A DNA stretch of 25,102 bases from a bacterium UBA4883 (GTDB lineage Bacteria > Bacillota > Clostridia > Oscillospirales > Acutalibacteraceae): contig DHDF01000058.1 of the NCBI GenBank assembly GCA_002399225.1, positions 10,947-36,048 on the forward strand. The letters are read 5' to 3'. This document shows, piece after piece, positions 7,420 through 14,308 of the stretch; position 1 is the stretch's first letter; each line of letters begins with the position of its first letter. The translations under genes and the position numbers were made by a program. The notes below the pieces were generated by a model. The model was not told where the DNA came from. It ran no database searches and saw only the letters and a list, made by a program, of their open reading frames with translations.

Positions 7420-8766
7420 TTAACGCACCAAAGCGGGCTTCTTATGGTCGTATTTCCAATTGGGTATGAGGCACTGCATGGCTGTCGCATCATTTCGTTC
7501 ATGGGTAGGCAAGCGGTTATAAAGCGCGTTTGCCCTTCTAACTTTGTCCATGTCTAATGTTACACCCAAACCCGGCTTCGAGGGAAGGGACAAATATCCG
7601 TTCTGAATCCTCGGCGTGTCTTTCAGAAGGTTCTGGCCGTCCTGCCAGACCCAGTGAGTATCTAGCGGAGTGGGATTGCCCGGTGCAGCGCAGCCCACCT
7701 GTGCAAACGCCGCCAGCGTAATGTCAAAATGATTATTGGAATGAACCCCCCAGGTCAGTCCCCAGCTGTCAAGGAGCTGCGCCATGCGGATGGTCCCGTC
7801 GAATCCCCAGAAATGCGGATCGGCCAAAATAATATCACATGCATTTAAGCTGACGGTATGGTAAAACTGCCGCCAGTTTGTGGCAATCATGTTGGTGGCT
7901 ACCCGAAACTGGGTTGCATTTTTGAATTCACGCATAATTTCGCGGCCGGAAAATCCGGCTTCCGGTCCGCAGGGATCTTCCATATAGGTGATGACATCAT
8001 GCATGTCTTTAGACAGTTCAATCGCTTCGTCAAGACTCCAAGCGCCGTTGGGATCGATATTGACTCTGGCATCCGGGAACAGTTTTTTCACCTGTCGCAA
8101 AGATTCCATTTCTTTCTCGCCCTCTAAAACGCCTCCCTTGAGTTTAAAATTTCGGAACCCATACTTTTCGTGCAGGCACTGGGCTTCTTCCGCAATTCTT
8201 TCCGGGGTCAGGATTTCCTCCCGGCGCATGCGGAACCAGGGATCCGGGCTGTCCGATTCGTCCAGGTAGCGGATCTCGCCGGTATATTTGGACTTATCAG
8301 AAACATAAAACAAATAGCCCAGCATCTCCACCTTTTGTCTCTGGATCCCTTCGCCCAAAAGTTCCGCCATTGGGACTTTCAGAAACTGCCCCAGAAGATC
8401 AAGCATGGCGCACTCGATTGCCCATTCGCTCTTTACAACATATTTCAACTTTGAAATATCGAGCTTCTGGATTCCCTCGCCGTTATCGTTTTCCCCTGTT
8501 TTTGCCATTCTGTGAATCATTTGCAAAACGTGGCGGTACTGCCCGATCTCGCGCCCCACAACCAACGGCTTTACCGCATTCAGCGATTCGCAGATATAAT
8601 CTCCCCCATGGATCTCTCCAATGCCCTGATGACCGGCCGAATCTTGCAGAACAACCAAATTGCGTGTAAAATAAGGCGCATGTGCACCGGAAAGCGTCAT
8701 TAACATGCTGTCATAACCGGCAACAGGAATCACTTTCATATCTGTAATGATAGGTGAACTAGCCAT
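7420..8766 (-). CDS. gudD: Glucarate dehydratase (enolase superfamily)
   Basis: Removes water from D-glucarate (and usually L-idarate) to give 5-dehydro-4-deoxy-D-glucarate, in the cytoplasm. The 448 residues align along their whole length with E. coli GudD as I remember it. Shared segments are VIPVAGYDSMLMTLSGAHAP near the N-terminus, VEMLGYLF, FKLKGGVLEGE (Lys208 and catalytic Lys210), DPNGAWSLDEAI (metal ligand Asp238), EDPCGPEAGFSGRE (Glu263), TNMIATNWRQ (Asn292), LADPHFW (Asp316) and HSNNHFD (catalytic His346). E. coli has HSDNHFD, so one residue next to the catalytic histidine differs (Asp to Asn). All acid-base and Mg2+ residues are present. The start ATG has a GGGGGA-like site upstream. 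It is first in the gudD-regulator-tctBAC cluster. The aldolase for the next step is not in the window. Confidence 0.95.
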   Translation of the reverse strand: MASSPIITDMKVIPVAGYDSMLMTLSGAHAPYFTRNLVVLQDSAGHQGIGEIHGGDYICESLNAVKPLVVGREIGQYRHVLQMIHRMAKTGENDNGEGIQKLDISKLKYVVKSEWAIECAMLDLLGQFLKVPMAELLGEGIQRQKVEMLGYLFYVSDKSKYTGEIRYLDESDSPDPWFRMRREEILTPERIAEEAQCLHEKYGFRNFKLKGGVLEGEKEMESLRQVKKLFPDARVNIDPNGAWSLDEAIELSKDMHDVITYMEDPCGPEAGFSGREIMREFKNATQFRVATNMIATNWRQFYHTVSLNACDIILADPHFWGFDGTIRMAQLLDSWGLTWGVHSNNHFDITLAAFAQVGCAAPGNPTPLDTHWVWQDGQNLLKDTPRIQNGYLSLPSKPGLGVTLDMDKVRRANALYNRLPTHERNDATAMQCLIPNWKYDHKKPALVR

Positions 8767-9001
8767 TTCTCAATAGATCCCCCTTGTATGAATTCTCAAC
8801 GACATTACTTTTAAAATATCATCATTTTTTTTGAATTTCTATTCGCAAATACATGAATTTTTAACATGCTTTTTGAAGAATATGAGAAACCGGCTTATTT
8901 ATGATTTCATATTTCATTATTTTATTTCATTCTTTCAGAAATCATCGTCTTGGCGCATCCTTTTCCTGAAGTTTTTGAACGGCTTTTTCCTGAAAAACGG
9001 C
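8767..9001. other. A+T-rich upstream region of gudD, no gene seen
   Basis: This stretch must carry the gudD promoter, but no convincing -35/-10 pair at 16-18 bases was found on the minus strand; the best fragments are TTGCGA near 8849 and AT-rich strings downstream. No sigma-54 GG-N10-GC element is present. It contains the sequence CATGAATTTTTAACATG (8852-8868), whose ends are mirrored CATG units. A 66-codon frame overlapping 8922-9122 has no ribosome site and crosses a terminator, so it is not called. Confidence 0.5.
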
Positions 9002-9044
9002 AAAAAATAAAGCGGCGCCTCTGAATTACTTCAGAGAACACCAC
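9002..9044 (-). terminator. Intrinsic terminator downstream of the DUF5050-type gene
   Basis: Read on the minus strand, CTCTGAA and TTCAGAG (loop of 4) form the top of a stem. It is extended by GUGGUG pairing with CGCCGC (two G-U pairs) and runs directly into TTTATTTTTT. This is a well-formed rho-independent terminator for transcription leaving the lipoprotein gene, and it shields gudD from that transcript. Confidence 0.75.
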
Positions 9045-9055
9045 CCCGGTTTGTG

Positions 9056-9098
9056 TGTTTGGGCAGCGAAGCGACCTGCGCATACGCACAGGCCGCTT
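9056..9098. repeat. Degenerate hairpin repeat, copy 1
   Basis: Shares the core GGCAGCRAAGCGRCCTGCGC with copy 2 at 10446-10484, in the same orientation. This copy folds on itself as GAAGCG-A-CCTG...CAGG-C-CGCTTC around GCATACGC. The two copies bracket the lipoprotein gene. They look like decayed forms of one longer inverted repeat. Confidence 0.5.
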
Positions 9099-9112
9099 CA
9101 AGAAAATAAGCC

Positions 9113-9243
9113 TTATTTGCAACTGTTCCCACTGTGCAGGAAATTTGATCCATTTACATAAAGACCTGCAGACGGCCCAGCTTTGCCGACCGCAACCGTT
9201 TTAAAGAAGAGATCACTGTCTGCCGCCCGAAAGTACCCTGCGG
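9113..9243 (-). pseudogene. Remnant of a C-terminal domain shared with the secreted protein at 13278-14084
   Basis: Immediately after the lipoprotein stop, another minus-strand frame reads DSDLFFKTVAVGKAGPSAGL followed by YVNGSNFLHSGNSCK and a TAA at 9115-9113. This matches the end of the secreted protein (NDYYFAVQAVGRKGQSAGIY, then INGSKTPNTLGTIS) over about 30 residues: hydrophobic-AVG-K-G-SAG-Y-NGS. The frame runs on upstream into the lipoprotein gene as GSVAAGYFRAA, so there is no start and no first half of the domain. It is a fragment left by a deletion, recombination or frameshift. Whether it was once fused to the DUF5050-type protein or belonged to a separate gene cannot be told. Confidence 0.6.
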
Positions 9244-10299
9244 CTACCGAACCGCCTGCCGCCCGGTGCCGTCCGTACGGATTTTGTAGAGCTTTTCACT
9301 ATCACCGTTCAGATAATAGAGCCAGTCATCTGCAGCATTGATAGATCTACAGTCATCATTGCTCAGCTTTGTTTTCCCCGTCCCATCCAGGCGCATTTTG
9401 TAAAGTTTTTGTCCGGGCTTATCATCGGCATTCCAAGTATTATAATAAATCGAGCCGTCTACGATGTTAAAATAGCTGCTGTAGTCGTCACTCAGCGCCG
9501 TTCGCTTTGTGCCGTCCGGGTGCATTTTATAGAGAATTCCGGAACTGATGTTGCGATCAAGATCGCAATGGCAAATCTCAATGTAATAGATCCAGCCGTC
9601 CAAGGCAATGAAACCCGTGCCGTTGTCGCCGTTCAATTTCGTCATCCCGGTGCCGTCCGTGCGGACTCTGTAGACCCCTTTCTCCTTGTTGATTTCGCCT
9701 CTGCAATAAATCCAGCCGTCCATGATACTGAGGTCATCGCATCTGCCTTCATTCAGTTGCGTCTGGTCAGTGCCGTCCAAACGCATTTTGTAGATCGAGT
9801 AACCTTCGTCCAAGTCGCAGTAATAGATCCAGCCATCTATAACATTGATATCGCCGCTGATATCCTTGTTCAGCTTTTTCCGCCCGGTCCCGTCCGTGCG
9901 CATTTTGTAGATTGTAAAGTCGTCGGACTCATTTTCATAGTAAATCCAGCCGTCCACAATATTGATAGAATGGGCGCCGTCATCATTCAACTTTTTCCAG
10001 CCGGTGCCGTTCTTACGGATTTTGCAAAACTGAAAGGTTTTTGTTTTTGAGGAACTGCCTGCAGAGTTACTGTAATAGATCCAGTCGCCACCCTGCGCAA
10101 CCAGACCGTCGTAAGCGATATTCCCACCCGCGCTGCCGCGCGTACCGGAAACCGCCGAACTCTGAATCCGGGCCTGAGCCGAAACCTTCGATTTCCCGCC
10201 GAAAGCCGCGGGCGCAGCGGATTTCGCGCTGCCGCATGCCGTGAGTGAAACAGCCAGCAGAAGCGCCAGCATAGCTGAAAAAATCCATTTGCTTTTCAT
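9244..10299 (-). CDS. DUF5050-type repeat lipoprotein, probable seven-bladed propeller
   Basis: A 351-residue surface lipoprotein of unknown function. It starts MKSKWIFSAMLALLLAVSLTAC, a classic lipobox (LTAC, lipidated Cys22), then has a short low-complexity linker. Seven repeats of about 40 residues follow, each of the form DGWIYY...LYKMRTDGTG...KLN-D...INIV. The last is clipped after GTGRQAVR. Seven such units fit a beta-propeller of the DUF5050/YWTD-like kind, usually a binding module (inference). The ATG at 10299 was preferred to one six codons upstream because GAGGAG and GGAG precede it and the signal peptide then starts normally. It has its own promoter and terminator. The stop is TAG, and the domain remnant begins right behind it in another frame. 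No operon partner. Confidence 0.85.
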   Translation of the reverse strand: MKSKWIFSAMLALLLAVSLTACGSAKSAAPAAFGGKSKVSAQARIQSSAVSGTRGSAGGNIAYDGLVAQGGDWIYYSNSAGSSSKTKTFQFCKIRKNGTGWKKLNDDGAHSINIVDGWIYYENESDDFTIYKMRTDGTGRKKLNKDISGDINVIDGWIYYCDLDEGYSIYKMRLDGTDQTQLNEGRCDDLSIMDGWIYCRGEINKEKGVYRVRTDGTGMTKLNGDNGTGFIALDGWIYYIEICHCDLDRNISSGILYKMHPDGTKRTALSDDYSSYFNIVDGSIYYNTWNADDKPGQKLYKMRLDGTGKTKLSNDDCRSINAADDWLYYLNGDSEKLYKIRTDGTGRQAVR

Positions 10300-10382
10300 T
10301 AACTCCGCACTCCTCATCGTTAATTTACGGCAGGGATAGGGCCGCGGCCCAGTCTCCGACGAAAATGTGAAAATTCTTGGTT

Positions 10383-10412
10383 ATTATATCAGAAAAAAAG
10401 CGGTTTTGCCAA
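10383..10412 (-). promoter_or_regulatory. sigma-A promoter of the DUF5050-type lipoprotein gene
   Basis: TTGGCA (10412-10407), an 18-base spacer and TATAAT (10388-10383) preceded by TGA (extended -10), on the minus strand. The leader of about 75 bases contains the 12-bp palindrome GGGCCGCGGCCC (10339-10350), a possible operator or leader hairpin. Confidence 0.7.
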
Positions 10413-10445
10413 CATTTGGCAGAATTCACGGCCACACGGTTCGTA

Positions 10446-10484
10446 TTTGAGGCAGCAAAGCGGCCTGCGCACATGCGCAGAGCC
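10446..10484. repeat. Degenerate hairpin repeat, copy 2
   Basis: Second copy of the core found at 9056-9098, same orientation, with two substitutions over about 21 bases plus one indel. Its inner part CTGCGC-ACAT-GCGCAG folds back on itself. It lies 33 bases beyond the stop of the broken ClbS-family gene and may once have been that gene's terminator stem; no U-tract is left. Confidence 0.5.
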
Positions 10485-10516
10485 TGAGATTAAATGAGAC
10501 TTTTCACCAGGGATTT

Positions 10517-11032
10517 TTAACTTTGGTTAAGCTTTTTCCATTTTCTGATCTTAGCCCTGAATGATATAAACGGCGCGACAGTATTGATGTGAATCCATTT
10601 CCAAACAGGCCAATTGGCGGGCGTAGACGAAGCCCATTTTCTTCCGCCCGGCTGAAAGAGTTCGGAATCCGTAAATTTTTCCGTCAATTGTTCAATTTGC
10701 TCTTCCGACTCCAGAAACATACTGCTTAATTGCTGCAAGCTATAGCGTTCCTATCGTTTATAAAAACTCTCATACAAGCCGCCGAGATTATTCCATTTAT
10801 AATCAGGATGTGGGGTGATGACCGTTATTCCTTGCCGTTCCTGCCGCTCCCAGCTCAGAATCAGATTGAGCCATCCCAACTGATAGGCTATCATCTGCGC
10901 AGGAGTTCGGTCAGCGTTGTCAACAAGTTTATCTTTATCGGTTTCCGGAATATCAGAAAACTCATGAATGAACAGTTTTGCTCGCTTTGATATTTCCTCA
11001 ATCAGTTCTTGCTTGTTTTTATATCCCTGCAT
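10517..11032 (-). pseudogene. ClbS/DfsB-family (DUF1706) four-helix protein, interrupted by one in-frame TAG
   Basis: Reading from the ATG at 11032 (GGGAG 7 bases upstream), 93 codons give MQGYKNKQELIEEISKRAKL and a DinB/ClbS-like bundle with the family's GWLNLILSWE and YKWNNLGGLYESFYKR segments. Codon 94 is TAG (10753-10751). The same frame then continues, without any shift, through ERYSLQQLSSMFLESEEQIE to the family's C-terminal ANWPVWKWIHINTVAPF and FRAKIRKWKKLN. The whole, 171 codons, equals the usual family length. The simplest reading is a recent nonsense mutation. Sequencing error or amber readthrough are alternatives; reinitiation at the TTG at 10738 would make only the second half. 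ClbS itself protects against colibactin; most relatives have no known role. Confidence 0.8.
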
Positions 11033-11093
11033 ATTATCTCCCACAACACGAATTTCAGAAAACATCAAAATGTCAATTGCCTTGTGAATCTAT

Positions 11094-11117
11094 CAATGAT
11101 GCATCATAGAATCATTG
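11094..11117. promoter_or_regulatory. Overlapping palindromes in the ClbS-family leader, candidate operator
   Basis: ATGATGCATCAT (11096-11107) is a perfect 12-bp palindrome. The overlapping pair CAATGAT (11094-11100) and ATCATTG (11111-11117) is a second inverted repeat. Both lie between the promoter at 11165-11193 and the start at 11032, where a repressor could act. No U-tract follows, so this is not a terminator. Confidence 0.35.
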
Positions 11118-11164
11118 TATTTTACTGGATAACCGTGTAGCCGTTCGCTATTTAAATTATTCCT

Positions 11165-11193
11165 ATTATACTTTTCTCACGCCAATATTTCAA
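11165..11193 (-). promoter_or_regulatory. sigma-A promoter of the ClbS-family gene (module copy 1)
   Basis: TTGAAA (11193-11188), a 17-base spacer and TATAAT (11170-11165) on the minus strand. The surrounding 34 bases (11164-11197) match 14279-14312 at 32 positions. Predicted leader about 125 bases. Confidence 0.75.
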
Positions 11194-11362
11194 TCAATCT
11201 TGTCAATTCACGTTCTTCGTTACACATATTGATATTCATAAGGGTATTGTTACCATTCGCACAACGTTTTTTCTGCAATCGAAATCAGTAACCACATATA
11301 TTTCAAACTCATATTATATAAGACAAAAGATCTTTATCAATTAACTTATGGAGAACTTAATT

Positions 11363-12223
11363 ATGGCAAAAATTGATGATTATAATTTAAAGGCAAGTGA
11401 TCCGTTTACTCTAAGCGGAACCGAAGAATCAACTGAAGATCTTCAGTTAACCGTCAGTACAGCTTCTGAAGAGGGAATTATTATAGGTACCGTTACCTCT
11501 TCTAACGCAACTCCTATCGGTGGAGCAGCGGTGAAGATATTTGACAGCTCAGACACCCCTATCGCTCATACCATAACAAACCCGCAGGGACAATATACAA
11601 TTCCCTTCGTCGTTCAGGGAACTTATAAAGTCATTGCCGCGATGGGCGGTTATCTTACGCCGCTTATTATTCCGGTAACTGTGGTTGCCAACCGGCCTAC
11701 GATTGTGAATATTACGCTTACTCCAGATCCCGACGCTGCATTAAACACCCTTGATGGCATTATCCGGGAGGCTGGAACGCTTATTCCGCTGTCTCATGCC
11801 ATAGTAAGCACCTATTTGGTGCAGGGTACCACTCAAACGCTGATTTCAACCACTAATACCAACGCTACCGGTCAATATATATCACCATATCTTGCCGACG
11901 GCGATTATATCGTCGTAGCAAATAGAGATGGATACGATCAGACAACCAGCGCTGTTACATCTCTTTCTAATGCCGAGATTGCTTCTCTCGACATGACACT
12001 TTACCCCAACGCAATAACAAATACTGGAACAGTAAGCGGTATCATAACGGACAGCACTACCCTGCTCCCCATCGGAAGTGCAACGGTCGCGCTGTATGAA
12101 ATCATAGGTACGACAGAAACACTTATAAAGCTGACAAAAACCAACAGTGCCGGCAGATATTTATTTGGCTCGGTAGGCGCCTCAAACTATGTAGTAAAAG
12201 CTTTTGCCCAAAAGGATGAATAG
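11363..12223 (+). CDS. Carboxypeptidase-regulatory-like repeat protein, N-terminal part (ends at in-frame TAG)
   Basis: Codes for 286 residues. A 35-residue polar lead (MAKIDDYNLKASDPFTLSGT) is followed by three repeats of about 90 residues of the carboxypeptidase-regulatory-like/Cna-B beta-sandwich type. They share I-GTV-S---PI-GA-V-IFD, T-N--GQY---- and GTYKVIAA--GY. The ATG at 11363 is chosen over one at 11348 because GGAGA sits 8 bases before it. No signal peptide, lipobox or membrane segment is visible, which is odd for a domain usually found on secreted proteins. The third repeat stops in mid-fold at TAG (12221-12223). Its missing last strand is encoded straight after it in the same frame, so this and the next entry were one gene of 567 residues. 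The region is visibly A+T-richer than the ATPase operon. No sharp promoter was found in 11200-11340. Confidence 0.75.
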   Translation: MAKIDDYNLKASDPFTLSGTEESTEDLQLTVSTASEEGIIIGTVTSSNATPIGGAAVKIFDSSDTPIAHTITNPQGQYTIPFVVQGTYKVIAAMGGYLTPLIIPVTVVANRPTIVNITLTPDPDAALNTLDGIIREAGTLIPLSHAIVSTYLVQGTTQTLISTTNTNATGQYISPYLADGDYIVVANRDGYDQTTSAVTSLSNAEIASLDMTLYPNAITNTGTVSGIITDSTTLLPIGSATVALYEIIGTTETLIKLTKTNSAGRYLFGSVGASNYVVKAFAQKDE

Positions 12224-12226
12224 CCA

Positions 12227-13066
12227 ATGGTTAACAGATATATGTACTTGTTGTCCAAATCGGAGGAATTCCACCTTGATTCCGGGCAGGAAGCATCCAT
12301 AAACTTAAAATTAGAAAAAGCGCCGCCCTTGCCATGCACTGAGCTATCCGGACAGGTCGTAAGCAATTGCACCAACGTCCAAGGAGCGACGGTAAAGATA
12401 CTAGGCAAGAATTCCGAACCGGTCTGTCACACCGAAACCAACATTGACGGAGAATTCTATTTTATTAATACGCTTATTCCAGGAGACTACGAGATCATTG
12501 TCTCAGCTAAGAATTATCTGGTTTCGGAAAGCATATTTGTATCTCTAAAACCATTTGCGCCACTGTATGTATCAATCAATTTAAAACCGGATGAAGATGC
12601 AGAAAATGCCATTCTGTACGGTACCGTCAGAAATAGTGAGAATGTCCCTTTGCCCAACGTCCAAGTCTGTATTTACAGTGACAGGAACATTGGATGTCCA
12701 ATGAATATCACAATAACAAACGCAAATGGAGAATATCTGTTTACCGGACTAAACCCAGGCAAGTATACGATATCTGCATTTAGCTATGGTTATACATTGC
12801 CGAAAGATATTACAGTTGAAATATTGCCGGAAGATATTTTCCGCACCGACATTTATTTATACAGAACCGTTCTAGTGGCAAAAGGAACTATCAGCGGGGT
12901 TGTACATCACAACGGATACGCAGTTCCGTATGCAATCACTGCTCTTTATCGTAAAGGAACCAATGGGTACAGCCTGATTCGGCTTCAACATGCAAACGGT
13001 AATGGAGTTTATCTGTTTTCGAATCTTAAAGCCGGTGAATATATTATAAGGGCAAAGCTGGAATAA
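12227..13066 (+). CDS. Carboxypeptidase-regulatory-like repeat protein, C-terminal part (same frame after TAG)
   Basis: Codes for 279 residues, beginning one codon after the TAG and in the same frame. The first 30 residues include SEEFHLDSGQEASINLKLEK, the closing strand of the repeat cut off upstream. Three further repeats follow (opening near 38, 128 and 219: LSGQVV, LYGTVR, ISGVVH). Each has N-DGEF/NANGEY and the PGDYEI/PGKYTI turn. The last repeat ends at IIRAKLE without its closing strand. AAAGGA lies 10 bases before the ATG at 12227, so coupled reinitiation could still make this half. It could also be dead DNA after a nonsense mutation, or part of one protein if the TAG is read through. 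No anchor, LPXTG or signal is present. Stop TAA. Confidence 0.7.
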   Translation: MVNRYMYLLSKSEEFHLDSGQEASINLKLEKAPPLPCTELSGQVVSNCTNVQGATVKILGKNSEPVCHTETNIDGEFYFINTLIPGDYEIIVSAKNYLVSESIFVSLKPFAPLYVSINLKPDEDAENAILYGTVRNSENVPLPNVQVCIYSDRNIGCPMNITITNANGEYLFTGLNPGKYTISAFSYGYTLPKDITVEILPEDIFRTDIYLYRTVLVAKGTISGVVHHNGYAVPYAITALYRKGTNGYSLIRLQHANGNGVYLFSNLKAGEYIIRAKLE

Positions 13067-13204
13067 CAGTAAGCAATCAATGTCTTGAACTTAAAAAGGC
13101 TTTGTTCCATATAGAGTTTCTTGTCCCTTGTAACACCTAATCCTACTATTATGCTACTTCAGTTCCCGACACAATTACTCCGTGGCCCCCTAACCTGCTC
13201 CGTC

Positions 13205-13244
13205 AGAAATAAAAAATCAGCACCTCATAAACATGAAGTGCTGA
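13205..13244 (-). terminator. Intrinsic terminator of the secreted-protein gene
   Basis: On the minus strand TCAGCAC...TCAT and ATGA...GTGCTGA pair (one mismatch, 4-base loop, 13217-13244) and are followed at once by ATTTTTTATTT. It lies 34 bases past the stop at 13278. It may also stop transcripts arriving from the repeat-protein gene on the other strand, though no U-tract is present on that side. Confidence 0.85.
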
Positions 13245-13277
13245 ACTGATATTTACGCATTCACCTTTTTACAAGCG

Positions 13278-14084
13278 TCAGCTGATTGTTCCCAACGTGT
13301 TAGGAGTTTTAGACCCATTGATATAGATTCCCGCCGACTGGCCCTTTCGTCCTACCGCCTGAACCGCAAAGTAGTAATCGTTGCCCTTGTTTCCTTTGTA
13401 CTTAATCTGAAACACGGAAGAATTTCCAGACGCAAATGTCGGCTTTTTTCCATTGAGTGATGTGATCTTGAACTGATAAGTTTTCCCATGGCCGACTGTC
13501 AATTTTGCCCCCGTATCGCTTTTGAAGGTAGCGGAACTGCCCGGCGTATTTGCCGTCGCATTGCTTACCTGCGTAAACTTTTTGATGATTTTATAATATT
13601 CATTGCTGGAATCTTCAGACTGATACGTGACCCAGTAGAAATTATCATTGCTATCCCTCAGCAAAACAGGGCGGTCCGTTATGGCCTCTGAGCGGTTTTC
13701 TGATCCAATTACGCCGACAGCTACTTCTCCATGAGCCGTGTATCCGTACACGAATTGCTGATCCGGAAATATGACGGACTTATCCGTGCTCATGGCAACC
13801 TTGCAGTATACATTCCCGTCCGAGTCGGTATTGGCCCCAGAAAACAGAGGCATACCGCCATTAAAACCAACATCCTCATAAACTTTGCCCTCAACATTAA
13901 AATTGTAGTCGCCAAGGTCCTGATCCGGGTTACCGCCGGAATTTGTCCCAGCAGTTATAACAATTATGCTGCCGTCAAAAGCCTGATACGTTCCAAGCAA
14001 GGAGTTTGCATCCGCCGCAAAGGCAGGAACGGACAGGCTCACCGCCATCACTGCCGCCAATAAACCTGCTAACAGCTTTTTCAT
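13278..14084 (-). CDS. Secreted protein of unknown function with a Tyr/Gly-rich C-terminal domain
   Basis: 268 residues. MKKLLAGLLAAVMAVSLSVP plus AFA is a clear Sec signal peptide, with cleavage expected after AFA (residue 23). No lipobox, anchor or membrane segment follows, so the product should be released. The middle (about 28-165) has YQAFDGSIIVITAG, FNGGMPLFSGA and FPDQQFVYGYTAHGEVAVG; I do not recognise a named family. The last 80 residues form a separate small domain (GAKLTVGHGKTYQFKITSLN, then a GNDYYFAVQAVGRKGQSAGI stretch ending NGSKTPNTLGTIS) that I recall as common at the end of clostridial secreted proteins. A broken copy of its final 30 residues lies at 9113-9243. An AGGGGGA site precedes the ATG. 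It has its own promoter about 190 bases upstream and its own terminator, so it is a single-gene unit. Stop TGA. Confidence 0.8.
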   Translation of the reverse strand: MKKLLAGLLAAVMAVSLSVPAFAADANSLLGTYQAFDGSIIVITAGTNSGGNPDQDLGDYNFNVEGKVYEDVGFNGGMPLFSGANTDSDGNVYCKVAMSTDKSVIFPDQQFVYGYTAHGEVAVGVIGSENRSEAITDRPVLLRDSNDNFYWVTYQSEDSSNEYYKIIKKFTQVSNATANTPGSSATFKSDTGAKLTVGHGKTYQFKITSLNGKKPTFASGNSSVFQIKYKGNKGNDYYFAVQAVGRKGQSAGIYINGSKTPNTLGTIS

Positions 14085-14279
14085 AATTTTTTCCCCCTAT
14101 ATTTTATTGAATTACCGTGATTGTGCTGGGTATTTTGGAATAATGAAGCGCATTATAAATCAAGGTCTTTAGCGTGTAAGTACCTTAATATCCACCGTAA
14201 TCGTAACAATTTCGCATAAGTTTCCAATCAAAAGGTGTCCCCATGCATAGACCTATTCAAATATCATTTTTCTACTTTT

Positions 14280-14308
14280 ATTATACTTTTTTCATGCCAA
14301 TATTTCAA
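14280..14308 (-). promoter_or_regulatory. sigma-A promoter of the secreted-protein gene (module copy 2)
   Basis: TTGAAA (14308-14303), a 17-base spacer and TATAAT (14285-14280) on the minus strand, within a 34-base block nearly identical to 11164-11197. It lies just downstream of the V-ATPase terminator and gives a leader of about 190 bases in which no other structure was recognised. Confidence 0.75.

Noticed and set aside
8922..9122. 66-codon minus-strand frame upstream of gudD
   Set aside because: It runs through a well-formed terminator and a hairpin repeat, has no ribosome site, and shows no protein-like pattern.
10517..13066. Whole-genome reassignment of TAG to an amino acid
   Set aside because: TAG is the natural end of the regulator (5449), the DUF5050-type gene (9244), ATPase D (14478) and ATPase B (15171), each at the normal family length.
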